In this document: positions 1 through 8,298 of the stretch, piece after piece
Position numbering within the stretch: position 1 is the first letter of the stretch
Layout of the letters: each line of letters begins with the position of its first letter
Source of the DNA: Sediminibacillus dalangtanensis
GTDB lineage: Bacteria; Bacillota; Bacilli; Bacillales; Amphibacillaceae
Direction of reading: 5' to 3'
DNA: 64,000 bases
Assembly: GCF_017792025.1 (NCBI RefSeq)
Contig: NZ_CP046956.1
Location: 620,001 to 684,000, forward strand
Notes under the pieces: model-generated
What the model was told of the DNA's origin: nothing
Databases searched by the model: none
What the model saw: the letters and a program-made list of their open reading frames with translations, nothing else
Program-made: the position numbers and the translations under genes

Positions 1-147
1 TTCAGCTCGTGCTGTTCCCGTAGGATTCTCCGTATTTCCTTCGCTACGTTTTCGTTGTCTGATTTCCACACGATCAAGACAAGATGAACCGTATTCTTCT
101 ATTAGCTGATAAGTATCTAAACAGGGAAGAAGACGAAAGATCAGCAT
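1..147 (-). pseudogene. Possible frameshifted gene fragment running off the left edge
   Basis: On the minus strand a reading frame with protein-like composition (hydrophobic strand, then an Asn/Glu/Lys-rich helix) is open from about 98 to the window edge, but two stop codons (99-104) lie just upstream and no start with a ribosome binding site is seen. A second frame from an ATG at 147 supplies a plausible N-terminal half ending near position 95. Joining the two frames with a one-base shift gives a continuous protein, so this may be a broken gene. I recognise no family, and only about 50 residues are visible. Confidence 0.25.
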
Positions 148-284
148 GGGGATTCCTTTATTCTTTAAAAATTGGACAATAGCATAAATAGGAAAAAGAA
201 GTAATCCTGGTTTCCATACGGCTTCGCTTTCTATCCATAACGGCAATAGGCAAAACGAAAAACACACCAGAAGAGAAGGTATCT

Positions 285-420
285 CTATCCAACGGAGAAA
301 GGTACGCAGACTTCAGCGGGATGAGCGCGAGCTGAAGATCCACATGGCAAAGCGGTATTCTTTGCCAAGTTAACGGAAGCCGTGCCCGCGGAAAGCGAAG
401 TACCTTGCCGGAGTGGGAAG
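285..420. repeat. Bacillaceae-type intergenic repeat (degenerate copy)
   Basis: GC-rich block unlike its AT-rich flanks. It begins near a CCAACGGAGAAAGGT segment and continues through AGCGGGATGAGCGCGAG and GCCCGCGGAAAGCGAAGTACC. From memory this layout matches a dispersed non-coding repeat often seen between genes in Bacillaceae. A 91-residue minus-strand ORF (158-433) overlaps it but has low-complexity, unprotein-like composition and is best ignored. The assignment rests on recall, not on a search. Confidence 0.45.
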
Positions 421-461
421 TTGCACTTTTCATAGGATAGAACGTTTTGCTTTTTGTTCAA

Positions 462-499
462 AAAACCGAAACGAAATGTGGAATCGTTCGGTTTTCATT
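462..499. terminator. Hairpin, probable terminator
   Basis: Inverted repeat AAAACCGAA-A-CGA / TCG-TTCGGTTTT (about 462-473 and 483-494) around a 9-base loop, with A- and T-rich flanks on both sides. It lies between the repeat block and the ArsR-like boxes. No intact gene is seen immediately on either side. Confidence 0.45.
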
Positions 500-691
500 T
501 AGGTCGCGATGCTTTTGTCCCAGGCTCTTTTGAAATGAATCGATGCAGGTGCCAATCGCAATGTCGTCCTCACTGCAAGGCATGAAATTTAAGAATCAAA
601 AATTTTCCGGGGATAGGGATTATAAGATTGAAAACTTATATTTTGCTCAGCCAATGTTTATTCGGAAAGAAAAGACGGGGATGAAATAATA

Positions 692-768
692 ATCAAATTA
701 ATTTGATTAAAAAGGTTGCGTTTTGAAATACTGAATAATACAATAGCTATATATCAAGAAAAATTGAT
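692..768. promoter_or_regulatory. Two ArsR-type operator boxes (ATCAA-N6-TTGAT)
   Basis: Two 16-bp inverted repeats: ATCAAATTAATTTGAT at 692-707 (a perfect palindrome) and ATCAAGAAAAATTGAT at 753-768. The ATCAA-N6-TTGAT form resembles the 12-2-12-like operators of ArsR/SmtB metal(loid) repressors. They lie about 300 bp ahead of the permease gene, and two more copies sit directly in front of it. Confidence 0.55.
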
Positions 769-1004
769 GAAAGAAAGTGTACTATCATGATATGCAAAGA
801 TTATAAACCTATGGGCCAGAAATGTTCCTTACATACGAAGCGAAATGCCAGGGTTGGTTTGTCGCAATCAAATGCCAATCTAATGAAAAGAGAAAAGATC
901 AAAACATGGAATTATCACCGTTTAACGGAAGAGGAAAGAAAGGGGGCAGCTGTCAGAAGAGTTATGTTTATTTTTCACCCTGAAAAAAATTTTTTAAGCA
1001 AAAC

Positions 1005-1042
1005 ATCAAATAATTTTGATTTATAAATCAATTTTTTTTGAT
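1005..1042. promoter_or_regulatory. Two more ArsR-type operator boxes before the permease
   Basis: ATCAAATAATTTTGAT at 1005-1020 and ATCAATTTTTTTTGAT at 1027-1042, 22 bp apart (about two helical turns) and 28 bp before the permease start codon. With the boxes at 692 and 753 this makes four sites of one pattern. It suggests metal(loid)-responsive repression, although no arsR gene is inside the window. Confidence 0.6.
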
Positions 1043-1069
1043 ATTAACAGAAGGAATGAGGAGGAGAAA

Positions 1070-1954
1070 ATGGACCATTTTATGCAGTTTTTAAAAAACT
1101 TTCTTACGCTTTTTATTGAATTAACAGTGTTATTTATTTTGATTAGCTTCTTGGTGAGCTGGTTACAGCGAAAGGTTACAGAAGATAAAATTAAAAGGGT
1201 GCTCGACCGCCCAAATAAATGGAGTGGTTACCTATATGGAACAGGGCTGGGTGCTTTGACTCCTTTTTGTTCATGCTCCACGATACCAATTTTGGCGGGA
1301 TTATTAACTTCTAAAGCACCATTTGGTCCGTCCATGTCATTCTTGATTGCTTCACCTCTCTTGAATCCAGTGATTATTATATTACTTTGGACATTACTTG
1401 GATGGGAATTAACACTTTATTACGCCGTAATCGTTGGGATGTTTTCCATTCTTATCGGAGTTGTTTGGAACGCTTTAGGTTTGAAAGAGTCAGTAAAGGA
1501 AGTAACAGTCAGAAAAATCAAGAGTGAAGGTGACAGTATTGCTGCATCTAAGTGGAAATTGGCTCTTCAAGATGCATGGTCATTCTTTTATCCACTATTG
1601 CCTTTCTTGCTGATTGGAGTTTTTATTGGAGCATTTATTCATAATTTCATTCCTCAAGATTTTATCGTTAAATATGCAGGTGGCGATAAACCATGGACGA
1701 TTCCAATAGCTTCCGTTATCGGTATTCCGATGTACATTCGTGGAGAAGCGATTTTGCCTATTGCAGATGCTTTGGTTAGTAAGGGAATGGGAATTGGATC
1801 GGTTATCGCCCTATTAATCGGTGGAGCCGGAGCAAGTATTCCCGAGGTTGTTCTATTAAGCAAGCTGTTTAAAAAGAAATTAGTCGTTGCCTTTGTGGTA
1901 TCTATATTAGTTGTTGCCATTAGTACAGGAGTTATCGTTCAAGTAATCCTTTGA
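1070..1954 (+). CDS. DUF318 / ArsP-like permease
   Basis: Predicted inner-membrane permease of 294 residues with about eight hydrophobic segments in two halves. Its hallmark is a TPFCSCSTIPIL motif near the first third and a GGAGASIPEV motif near the end, both typical of the DUF318/UPF0718 group that includes ArsP (efflux of trivalent organoarsenicals) and SO_0444-type metal exporters. The start at 1070 is chosen because GAGGAG lies 5-10 bases ahead; the longer frame from 1016 would run through the operators. A 49-residue CC-motif protein follows 14 bp later, so the two form one transcript. The ArsR-like boxes upstream support metal(loid) induction. Substrate is not certain: organoarsenical efflux is the leading guess. 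Confidence 0.8.
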   Translation: MDHFMQFLKNFLTLFIELTVLFILISFLVSWLQRKVTEDKIKRVLDRPNKWSGYLYGTGLGALTPFCSCSTIPILAGLLTSKAPFGPSMSFLIASPLLNPVIIILLWTLLGWELTLYYAVIVGMFSILIGVVWNALGLKESVKEVTVRKIKSEGDSIAASKWKLALQDAWSFFYPLLPFLLIGVFIGAFIHNFIPQDFIVKYAGGDKPWTIPIASVIGIPMYIRGEAILPIADALVSKGMGIGSVIALLIGGAGASIPEVVLLSKLFKKKLVVAFVVSILVVAISTGVIVQVIL

Positions 1955-1968
1955 GGGAGGTGATAATC

Positions 1969-2118
1969 ATGGCGGAAAAAAAGTCCGGTCTAAAAAAGTT
2001 GTTCTCGAAGCCCAAAAAAGATTGCTGCAGTATAGAAATTGAGGAAGCAAAAGCCAATGAAAGTAACGGTTGTAAAACTGCAGAACAGAAAAGTGATACA
2101 CAAAAGAAAGAAGCTTGA
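1969..2118 (+). CDS. Small Cys-rich companion protein (49 aa)
   Basis: Short Lys/Glu-rich soluble protein starting MAEKKSGLKKLFSKPKKDCC, with a CC pair at residues 20-21 and a third cysteine about 18 residues later. It has an excellent ribosome binding site (GGGAGGTGAT) and follows the permease by 14 bp, so it is almost certainly cotranscribed. Small CC-IEI proteins of this kind are, from memory, found next to DUF318 permeases in Firmicutes. Vicinal thiols could bind arsenic or copper and hand it to the permease, but that is inference. Confidence 0.65.
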   Translation: MAEKKSGLKKLFSKPKKDCCSIEIEEAKANESNGCKTAEQKSDTQKKEA

Positions 2119-2152
2119 AGAATGAACCAACCACCGTTTTCCCTGCCGCCTA

Positions 2153-2189
2153 AACAAAGGACTTTTTCAGAGAGTCCTTTGTTTGTTTT
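2153..2189 (+). terminator. Rho-independent terminator of the permease operon
   Basis: Perfect 11-bp stem AACAAAGGACT (2153-2163) / AGTCCTTTGTT (2173-2183) with a 9-base loop, followed by TGTTTT. It closes the permease-small protein operon. Confidence 0.8.
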
Positions 2190-2273
2190 CAACTAATCCA
2201 CCTTACTTGCGGTATGGTTAAAAATAAACTGTAAGACAGTGATTACATCTTCTAAACGGAAAGGAGGTACATA

Positions 2274-2483
2274 ATGGTCGTCAATCATGGAGGATCACTA
2301 ACCCCAAATTATTTTAAATCGTATATAAAATTGGTTTTAAATGCAAACGAATGTTCATTAAAAGAAGCTAAAGCCATTGTTTTTAAACATTTTTTTGAAA
2401 TGAAAGAAAGACGTTTTGGGGAAGAAACATATAAGAATTTTTTATTGGCTTATAAGGAACTGGAAAAGGATAGATACGATTAA
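2274..2483 (+). CDS. Small hypothetical protein (69 aa)
   Basis: A 69-residue basic/aromatic protein starting MVVNHGGSLTPNYFKSYIKL, with a strong AAAGGAGGT ribosome binding site 6 bp ahead. It has no transmembrane segment or recognised motif; the middle looks helical (EAKAIVFKHFFEMKE). It stands alone between the terminator at 2153 and the catalase gene. Function unknown. The 240 bases after it, up to the catalase, hold no convincing gene. Confidence 0.5.
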   Translation: MVVNHGGSLTPNYFKSYIKLVLNANECSLKEAKAIVFKHFFEMKERRFGEETYKNFLLAYKELEKDRYD

Positions 2484-2726
2484 TTTTGTTTATCTCTTGG
2501 TTGAACAGTTTGAAGACTCTGCAAAGGCGATAGGTATATGGAAAGAAAGCTTTTTTAAATGCATCATTGCCCCGAATCGGGTTCATAAAATAAGTCATTC
2601 ATTTTTGGGGGAGATTTAGAAGCCGGTTTGGATGAAGTTAGCCGGAAATTTAAATGAGATACATAAAGAATAAACTCCTCCATTAAGAGGAAAGGTAAGC
2701 GTGACTATACCTGAGGAGGTTTCAGT

Positions 2727-4376
2727 ATGGAAGAAAACAAAGATAAGAATACATCGAAGGGGAAAGACGTGGAACGCGACACGTTGACCACGCGCCAGGG
2801 CCGTCCTGTGGTTGATAATCAAAACATCCGTACGATTGGCAATCGTGGTCCGGCTACCCTTGAAAATTACCACTTCATTGAAAAAATTTCCCATTTTGAC
2901 CGGGAAGAGGTACCAGAGCGTGTCGTACACGCAAGAGGATCTGGAGCGTTTGGGTATTTTGAAACCTATGGAAAAGTCGGGGATGAGCCGGTTGAGAAAT
3001 ATACACGGGCGAAAGTGTTCTCAGGAGCTGGCAAGAAAACTCCGTTAATGGTTCGTTTTTCGACGGTAGCAGGGGCGAAAGACGCTCCGGAAACGGATCG
3101 CGATCCCCGCGGTTTTGCCGTGAAGATGTACACGGAAGACGGCAACTGGGATTTGGTAGGAAACAATTTAAAAATCTTTTTCATCCGCGACGCTATGAAG
3201 TTTCCAGATATGATTCACGCGTTTAAAGCAGATCCGGCTTCCAATATAAAAAGTCCCGAGCGGATGTTTGATTTCGTTTCCCGGACTCCGGAAGCAACCC
3301 ATATGATTACCTTCCTGTTCTCTCCGTGGGGTATTCCAGCTACATACCGCCATATGCAGGGATCAGGGGTGAACACGTATAAATGGGTGAACGATAAAGG
3401 GGAAGCAGTGCTGGTAAAGTACCACTGGGAACCGAAACAAGGGATACGAAATTTGACCCAAGAAGAAGCGAACGAGATTCAATCGAAGAACGTTGGGCAT
3501 GCGACCCAGGACTTGTATGAAGCGATTGAGCGCGGAGAATACCCGGAGTGGGAATTGTTTGTTCAAATCATGGAGGACGGGTACCACCCGGAGCTCGACT
3601 TCGATCCGCTTGACGATACCAAGCTTTGGCCGGAGGATAAATTTCCGTGGCTGCCGGTAGGGCGGATGGTGCTGGACCGTAATCCCGAGGATTTCCACGC
3701 GGAGATCGAGCAAGCGTCTTTCGGTACAGGGGTCCTGGTCGATGGGATGGATTTTTCGGATGATAAAATGCTCCAGGGTCGTACTTTCTCCTACTCTGAT
3801 ACCCAGCGTTACCGTGTAGGGGCAAACTATTTGAAGCTGCCTGTTAACGCCCCTAAGACAGGAATTCGGACGAACCAGCAGCGCGGCCAAATGGATACCC
3901 GTGATCCGCGGGAGTCGGGTGACAATCCGCATATTAACTATGAGCCTTCCATGGTCGGCGGTTTCCAAGAAGCGGACGGGTCAAAAACACCGCCGCATGA
4001 ACCCGAGTATAATGCTGCGGCAATGAGCGCACCAATCGACCGTACCAATAATTACGGCCAGGCCGGGCACACCTATCGCAGCTTTGAAGACTGGGAGCGC
4101 GACGAGCTAATAAAAAATCTCTCAGACGCCCTCGCGATATGTGATAAACGAATTCAGGATGCGATGATCGAGCACTTTACCCAAGCCGATGAAGACTACG
4201 GGCGCCGGGTAAAGGAAGGCATTGCAGCGAAAATGAAAGAAATGAAGGAAATGCAGGGATCCAGCAACGTTCCCGGCCGTAAAGCAGGAGAATCCAAATA
4301 TGGCCGAGGTTCTGTAGCGCAGCACGAAGCGACTGAAGATGCAGTGAAGAAAAGCCACGAAGCTGATCCTTATTAA
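2727..4376 (+). CDS. Heme catalase (small-subunit type)
   Basis: Splits hydrogen peroxide into water and oxygen; cytosolic or spore-associated. At 549 residues it is longer than typical clade-3 catalases (about 480) and close to the B. subtilis spore catalase KatX. The visible active site has distal His68 in VVHARG, the catalytic Asn of LVGNN (146/147), and the proximal heme ligand Tyr356 in [14 protein letters not shown] charged Lys/Glu-rich tail of about 60 residues follows the catalase core. The ribosome binding site is GAGGAGG. It is monocistronic with its own terminator. katX or katA would be guesses, so no symbol is given; enzyme identity is certain. Confidence 0.95.
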   Translation: MEENKDKNTSKGKDVERDTLTTRQGRPVVDNQNIRTIGNRGPATLENYHFIEKISHFDREEVPERVVHARGSGAFGYFETYGKVGDEPVEKYTRAKVFSGAGKKTPLMVRFSTVAGAKDAPETDRDPRGFAVKMYTEDGNWDLVGNNLKIFFIRDAMKFPDMIHAFKADPASNIKSPERMFDFVSRTPEATHMITFLFSPWGIPATYRHMQGSGVNTYKWVNDKGEAVLVKYHWEPKQGIRNLTQEEANEIQSKNVGHATQDLYEAIERGEYPEWELFVQIMEDGYHPELDFDPLDDTKLWPEDKFPWLPVGRMVLDRNPEDFHAEIEQASFGTGVLVDGMDFSDDKMLQGRTFSYSDTQRYRVGANYLKLPVNAPKTGIRTNQQRGQMDTRDPRESGDNPHINYEPSMVGGFQEADGSKTPPHEPEYNAAAMSAPIDRTNNYGQAGHTYRSFEDWERDELIKNLSDALAICDKRIQDAMIEHFTQADEDYGRRVKEGIAAKMKEMKEMQGSSNVPGRKAGESKYGRGSVAQHEATEDAVKKSHEADPY

Positions 4377-4392
4377 TTTCTTTGGAAGGATG

Positions 4393-4440
4393 CAAAAGAC
4401 TGTACAGAACAGTGTAAACTGGTCTTGCAGTCTTTTTATT
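4393..4440 (+). terminator. Terminator after the catalase gene
   Basis: Outer stem AAAAGACTG (4394-4402) / CAGTCTTTT (4428-4436) with further pairing inside, followed by a T-rich run. Lies 17 bp past the catalase stop codon. Confidence 0.7.
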
Positions 4441-4448
4441 TGACTAAG

Positions 4449-4472
4449 TATACTATACGGGGGTATAGTATA
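4449..4472. promoter_or_regulatory. CsoR operator
   Basis: A 24-bp near-palindrome with arms TATACTAT and ATAGTATA flanking a GC core ACGGGGGT. It matches the layout of CsoR operators (A/T arms around a C/G core) and lies about 25 bp before csoR. It should make csoR-copA-copZ autorepressed and Cu(I)-inducible. Confidence 0.85.
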
Positions 4473-4499
4473 CACAAAAGATAAAGGGAAGTGATTGTT

Positions 4500-4805
4500 G
4501 TGGAAGATAAATTCTTGCATGATCACCCAAGTACTCCTAGAACACAAGATGAAATGGATAAAATCATCAACCGTTTAAAACGAATAGAAGGACAGGTGCG
4601 TGGTGTCCAGAAAATGGTGGAAGAGGATCGTTATTGCATGGATATTTTAGTTCAAATCAGTGCAATTCAATCTGCATTGAAGAATGTCGGTTTTTCGGTG
4701 ACGGAACGGCATATCAACCATTGTGTCAGCGATGCCATTAAGAAGGGGGAAGGACAGGAATCGATTGAAGAGCTGATGAGTGTCCTGAAGCAATTTTCCA
4801 AGTGA
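4500..4805 (+). CDS. csoR: Copper-sensing repressor CsoR
   Basis: All-helical DUF156-family repressor that leaves DNA when it binds Cu(I). The three copper ligands are present as Cys46 (RYC), His71 and Cys75 (ERHINHC), matching the Cys-His-Cys triad of B. subtilis CsoR almost residue for residue. The GTG at 4500 is preferred over the GTG at 4491, because AAGGGAAG then has normal spacing and the length (101 aa) fits the family. First gene of the copper operon; copA starts 12 bp after its stop. The operator lies upstream. Confidence 0.95.
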   Translation: MEDKFLHDHPSTPRTQDEMDKIINRLKRIEGQVRGVQKMVEEDRYCMDILVQISAIQSALKNVGFSVTERHINHCVSDAIKKGEGQESIEELMSVLKQFSK

Positions 4806-4817
4806 GGAGGGTAGAAG

Positions 4818-7202
4818 ATGAGTGATGAAAAGCATGCCACGATTGGTGTCACAGGGATGACGTGTGCGGCCTGTTCGAATCGGATCGAGAAAGCGTTGAA
4901 CAAAATGGATGGGGTAGAAGCAAAAGTCAATTTGACGACGGAAAAAGCGACGCTGGATTATGATCCCGAGAAAACGACGATGGAAGACATTACAGAAAAG
5001 ATAGAAAATATCGGTTACGGGGTCCGGACGGAAAAAGCTGATTTGGATGTCTTCGGAATGACCTGTGCAGCTTGTTCCAACAGAATTGAAAAGGTGCTGA
5101 ATAAGCAGGAAGGGGTTTCACAGGCAGCTGTCAATTTGACAACAGAAAGTGCAACGGTTGAATACAACCCTGTACTAACAGACCCACAAGCCTTGATCGA
5201 AAAAATACGCAAAATCGGATATGACGCAAAACCAAAGGCAGAATCCGAGGAAAGACAAACGCATAAAGAAAAGGAACTGCAACAGAAAAAGACCAAGTTG
5301 ATCATCTCTGCAGTCTTGGCTGCTCCGTTATTAGTGACGATGCTCGTTCATTTATTGAACATGAATATACCGGCTATTCTGATGAATCCTTGGTTTCAAT
5401 TCGCATTGGCGACACCTGTACAGTTTGTCATTGGCTGGCAGTTTTATGTCGGTGCCTATAAAAACCTGAAAAACGGCGGGGCGAACATGGATGTGTTAGT
5501 CGCACTGGGAACGAGTGCAGCGTATTTTTACAGCTTGTTCGAAGCAGTCAGGACGATTGGCAATCCTGGGTATATGCCGCATTTATATTTTGAAACGAGC
5601 GCCATTTTGATCACCCTGATTTTATTTGGGAAGTATCTGGAAACAAGAGCCAAGAGCCAGACAACGAACGCTATTTCCGAATTGCTCAACTTACAAGCAA
5701 AAGAAGCCCGTGTTATCCGGAACGGAAACGAAACGATGATACCGGTGGAAGAAGTGATCGTGGGAGACCGTCTGGTTGTCAAACCAGGGGAAAAGATACC
5801 GGTAGACGGTATGGTCGTGAAAGGAAGGACTTCTGTCGATGAGTCGATGCTTACCGGCGAATCGATTCCGATCGAGAAGGATTCAGGAGCAAAGGTGATC
5901 GGCTCCACCATCAATAAAAATGGCTCCATTGAGATGGAAGCAACAAAAGTCGGGAAGGATACGGCGCTTGCATCGATTATAAAAGTAGTGGAAGAAGCAC
6001 AAGGATCGAAAGCGCCGATTCAACGAATGGCTGATGTGATTTCCGGCTATTTTGTGCCGATTGTAGTCGGGATTGCGCTGATAACCTTTTTGATCTGGAT
6101 TGCATTTGTGACACCCGGCCAATTGGAACCAGCCTTGGTGGCAGCAATTGCTGTCCTGGTCATCGCTTGTCCGTGTGCCCTCGGTTTGGCGACTCCGACT
6201 TCAATCATGGTCGGAACAGGAAAAGCGGCTGAAAGCGGAATATTGTTCAAGGGCGGGGAACATCTGGAAGGAACTCACCAGTTACAAGCAATCGTCCTGG
6301 ACAAAACCGGAACCATCACCAAAGGAAAACCGGAGGTGACCGATTTTTCCGGCGACGAAGAAACATTGCAGCTGCTGGCAAGTGCGGAGAAAGGATCGGA
6401 ACACCCGCTGGCGGAAGCAATCGTGTCCTATGCAGCAGAAAGAGAAGTGGATTTTGTCGAGACGGAAGATTTCACGGCCATACCGGGCCATGGTATCGAG
6501 GCGACCATTTCCGGGAAACGCATTGTGGTGGGGAACCGCCAGCTGATGGAACAACACGGAGTTGTCACAGAAGGTGCTGAAAACACCTTGGTTGATTACG
6601 AGAATAGTGGGAAAACAGCCATGCTAATCGCCATTGATGGCCATTATCGGGGAAGTATCGCGGTCGCTGACACGATGAAAGATACAGCTCCTGAAGCGAT
6701 CGAGCAGTTAAAAGCGTTGGGAATCGATGTCATCATGTTGACGGGGGATAACGAAAGAACCGCCCGGGCGATCGCGAAACAGGCAGGAATCGAGCAGGTG
6801 ATCGCCCAAGTATTGCCGGAAGAGAAAGCAGATAAAGTAAAAGAAATTCAACTGCAAGGTAAAAAGGTCGCGATGGTCGGTGATGGAGTCAATGACGCAC
6901 CCGCACTCGTCACGGCTGACATCGGCATCGCGATTGGAACCGGTGCGGAAGTGGCGATTGAAGCTGCCGATGTGACGATTCTCGGCGGGGAGCTGCTGCT
7001 GTTGCCGAAAGCAATCAACATCAGCCATGCGACGATTCGGAATATCCGGCAAAACCTTTTCTGGGCTTTCGGTTACAATACAGCTGGCATTCCCATTGCG
7101 GCAGTCGGACTGCTCGCCCCATGGGTTGCCGGTGCGGCAATGGCGTTGAGTTCGGTAAGTGTTGTTTCGAATTCCCTTCGTTTAAAACGGACGAAACTAT
7201 AG
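4818..7202 (+). CDS. copA: Copper-exporting P-type ATPase CopA
   Basis: P1B-type ATPase of 794 residues that exports Cu(I) across the membrane. Two N-terminal heavy-metal domains each carry [13 protein letters not shown] (Cys15/18 and Cys83/86). The membrane part holds the CPC metal site (Cys451-Pro-Cys453). The actuator loop has TGES, the phosphorylation site is Asp495 in DKTGT, the nucleotide domain has SEHP, and the hinge has GDGVND. The start has a GAGGAGGG ribosome binding site. It lies between csoR and copZ, as in B. subtilis. Confidence 0.97.
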   Translation: MSDEKHATIGVTGMTCAACSNRIEKALNKMDGVEAKVNLTTEKATLDYDPEKTTMEDITEKIENIGYGVRTEKADLDVFGMTCAACSNRIEKVLNKQEGVSQAAVNLTTESATVEYNPVLTDPQALIEKIRKIGYDAKPKAESEERQTHKEKELQQKKTKLIISAVLAAPLLVTMLVHLLNMNIPAILMNPWFQFALATPVQFVIGWQFYVGAYKNLKNGGANMDVLVALGTSAAYFYSLFEAVRTIGNPGYMPHLYFETSAILITLILFGKYLETRAKSQTTNAISELLNLQAKEARVIRNGNETMIPVEEVIVGDRLVVKPGEKIPVDGMVVKGRTSVDESMLTGESIPIEKDSGAKVIGSTINKNGSIEMEATKVGKDTALASIIKVVEEAQGSKAPIQRMADVISGYFVPIVVGIALITFLIWIAFVTPGQLEPALVAAIAVLVIACPCALGLATPTSIMVGTGKAAESGILFKGGEHLEGTHQLQAIVLDKTGTITKGKPEVTDFSGDEETLQLLASAEKGSEHPLAEAIVSYAAEREVDFVETEDFTAIPGHGIEATISGKRIVVGNRQLMEQHGVVTEGAENTLVDYENSGKTAMLIAIDGHYRGSIAVADTMKDTAPEAIEQLKALGIDVIMLTGDNERTARAIAKQAGIEQVIAQVLPEEKADKVKEIQLQGKKVAMVGDGVNDAPALVTADIGIAIGTGAEVAIEAADVTILGGELLLLPKAINISHATIRNIRQNLFWAFGYNTAGIPIAAVGLLAPWVAGAAMALSSVSVVSNSLRLKRTKL

Positions 7203-7236
7203 AGAGTTAAGTTTTCCTTTAAAGGAGGTGAGAATC

Positions 7237-7443
7237 ATGGAAAAAACATTGAACGTTCAAGGCATGTCTTGTGGCCATTGCAAAATGGCGGTGGAAGGTG
7301 CCCTGAAGAACCTGGATGGCGTTTCAGCAGCTGAAGTGGATTTAGAAGCAGGCAAAGTCGATGTAACCTATGATGATGCCAAAGTTTCTTTTGAAGCGAT
7401 GAAAGAAGCAGTTGAAGAACAAGGTTATGATGTCGAGGCTTAA
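7237..7443 (+). CDS. copZ: Copper chaperone CopZ
   Basis: Cytosolic 68-residue HMA-fold chaperone that delivers Cu(I) to CopA and CsoR. The metal motif is GMSCGHCK. The ATG at 7237 has AAAGGAGGTGA at ideal spacing; the upstream in-frame start at 7228 would overlap that site. Last gene of the copper operon, followed by a terminator. Confidence 0.95.
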   Translation: MEKTLNVQGMSCGHCKMAVEGALKNLDGVSAAEVDLEAGKVDVTYDDAKVSFEAMKEAVEEQGYDVEA

Positions 7444-7460
7444 TGAGGCATTCATATACC

Positions 7461-7508
7461 AAAACCTATGAGGGTGTCATGCCGATCAGGCACACTCTCT
7501 AGGTTTTT
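7461..7508 (+). terminator. Terminator of the copper operon
   Basis: Imperfect stem AACCTA-GAG-GTGT / ACAC-TCTC-TAGGTT with loop ATGCCGATCAGG and a T run (7503-7507). The tetR gene converges on it from the other side. Confidence 0.7.
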
Positions 7509-7530
7509 AATATCCTATATTTACTTCTTC

Positions 7531-8094
7531 TTACCTGAAAAGCCCGCCATTAATAAGCTTATTGATGATCCCAGCCATTTCTTTGGGGGACTTATCCATG
7601 TCATTGTTCAGCCAGCTTTTTATCACATGAATGCTTCCGCTGATGATGAATGTGCTTAAATATTCCGAAGCGTCCTCTTCAAAATTTTTGCTGGTTGTCC
7701 AATGGTTCATAAACACGCCATGTGCGAACACCATCACTTTTTTCTGGAAGGTTGTATCGACTTTTTCGTTGAAAAGCGTCTTGCATACATCATGCTTGGA
7801 TGCGAAGTATTCAATCAGCTTTTCGATCATCGGGAGAGATTCCTCTTCTTTCTCAAAATCGTACTGGCTTAAATACCCCTTCATGTCTTCAATAATTTCA
7901 TCTTCTATTTTATCCAGCAGGTCATATTGATCAAAGTAATGGGAGTAAAAGGTGGAGCGGTTGATGTCGGCCAATCCGCAAAGCTCTTTCACGGTAATCG
8001 CCGAAATTTGTTTCTGCTTTAACAGCTGCATCAGGCTGTCTTTTAAAACCATTCGCGTGTATTTTTTTCTTCTATCCATTTTGGAAGCAGTCAT
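7531..8094 (-). CDS. TetR/AcrR-family repressor of the adjacent MMPL exporter
   Basis: A 187-residue regulator. N-terminal helix-turn-helix (residues about 20-50) with ITVKELCGLADINRSTFYSH, typical of TetR. The C-terminal domain is all-helical and of the short type common in Firmicutes regulators of MMPL/YhgE exporters. The ATG at 8094 is chosen because AAAGGGGA sits 6 bp upstream; a longer frame from 8124 lacks one. It is divergent from the exporter, and two inverted repeats lie in the shared promoter region. It likely represses both units and responds to an exported hydrophobic compound. Confidence 0.85.
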   Translation of the reverse strand: MTASKMDRRKKYTRMVLKDSLMQLLKQKQISAITVKELCGLADINRSTFYSHYFDQYDLLDKIEDEIIEDMKGYLSQYDFEKEEESLPMIEKLIEYFASKHDVCKTLFNEKVDTTFQKKVMVFAHGVFMNHWTTSKNFEEDASEYLSTFIISGSIHVIKSWLNNDMDKSPKEMAGIINKLINGGLFR

Positions 8095-8157
8095 GAATAA
8101 TCCCCTTTCTTTTTGTCTTGCCATCTGTCTTCACCAAAAATACCTACGGAAGTTTTT

Positions 8158-8234
8158 TGTTGTTATCCAACAGATTCAATCATTGTGTTGCCAAAATAAC
8201 ATATGATAATAAACTGTTTGTTGAATAGCCAACA
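8158..8234. promoter_or_regulatory. Paired TetR operators (TGTTG-N5/6-CAACA)
   Basis: Two inverted repeats in the divergent promoter region: TGTTG-TTATC-CAACA at 8158-8172 and TGTTG-AATAGC-CAACA at 8219-8234. The second overlaps the -35 element of the exporter promoter. Both are likely binding sites of the neighbouring TetR-type repressor. Confidence 0.65.
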
Positions 8235-8249
8235 CAGTGTCCATATAAT
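8221..8249 (+). promoter_or_regulatory. SigA-type promoter of the MMPL operon
   Basis: TTGAAT (8221-8226), 17-bp spacer, TATAAT (8244-8249). The -35 box overlaps the second inverted repeat, so repressor binding would block RNA polymerase. Confidence 0.7.
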
Positions 8250-8298
8250 GATAAAGTGTGCGTTGGAAAATGGCAAGAGAGGGTGAAGGAGAATAACT

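Noticed and set aside
158..433. 91-residue minus-strand ORF
   Set aside because: Overlaps the repeat-like GC-rich block and shows Pro/Arg/Leu/Ser-rich composition typical of non-coding readings.
787..1026. 79-residue ORF between the ArsR-like boxes
   Set aside because: No ribosome binding site, mixed composition without domain features, and its end overlaps an operator box.
3363..3968. 201-residue ORF antisense to the catalase gene
   Set aside because: A shadow of the highly codon-biased catalase gene; no start signal or domain.
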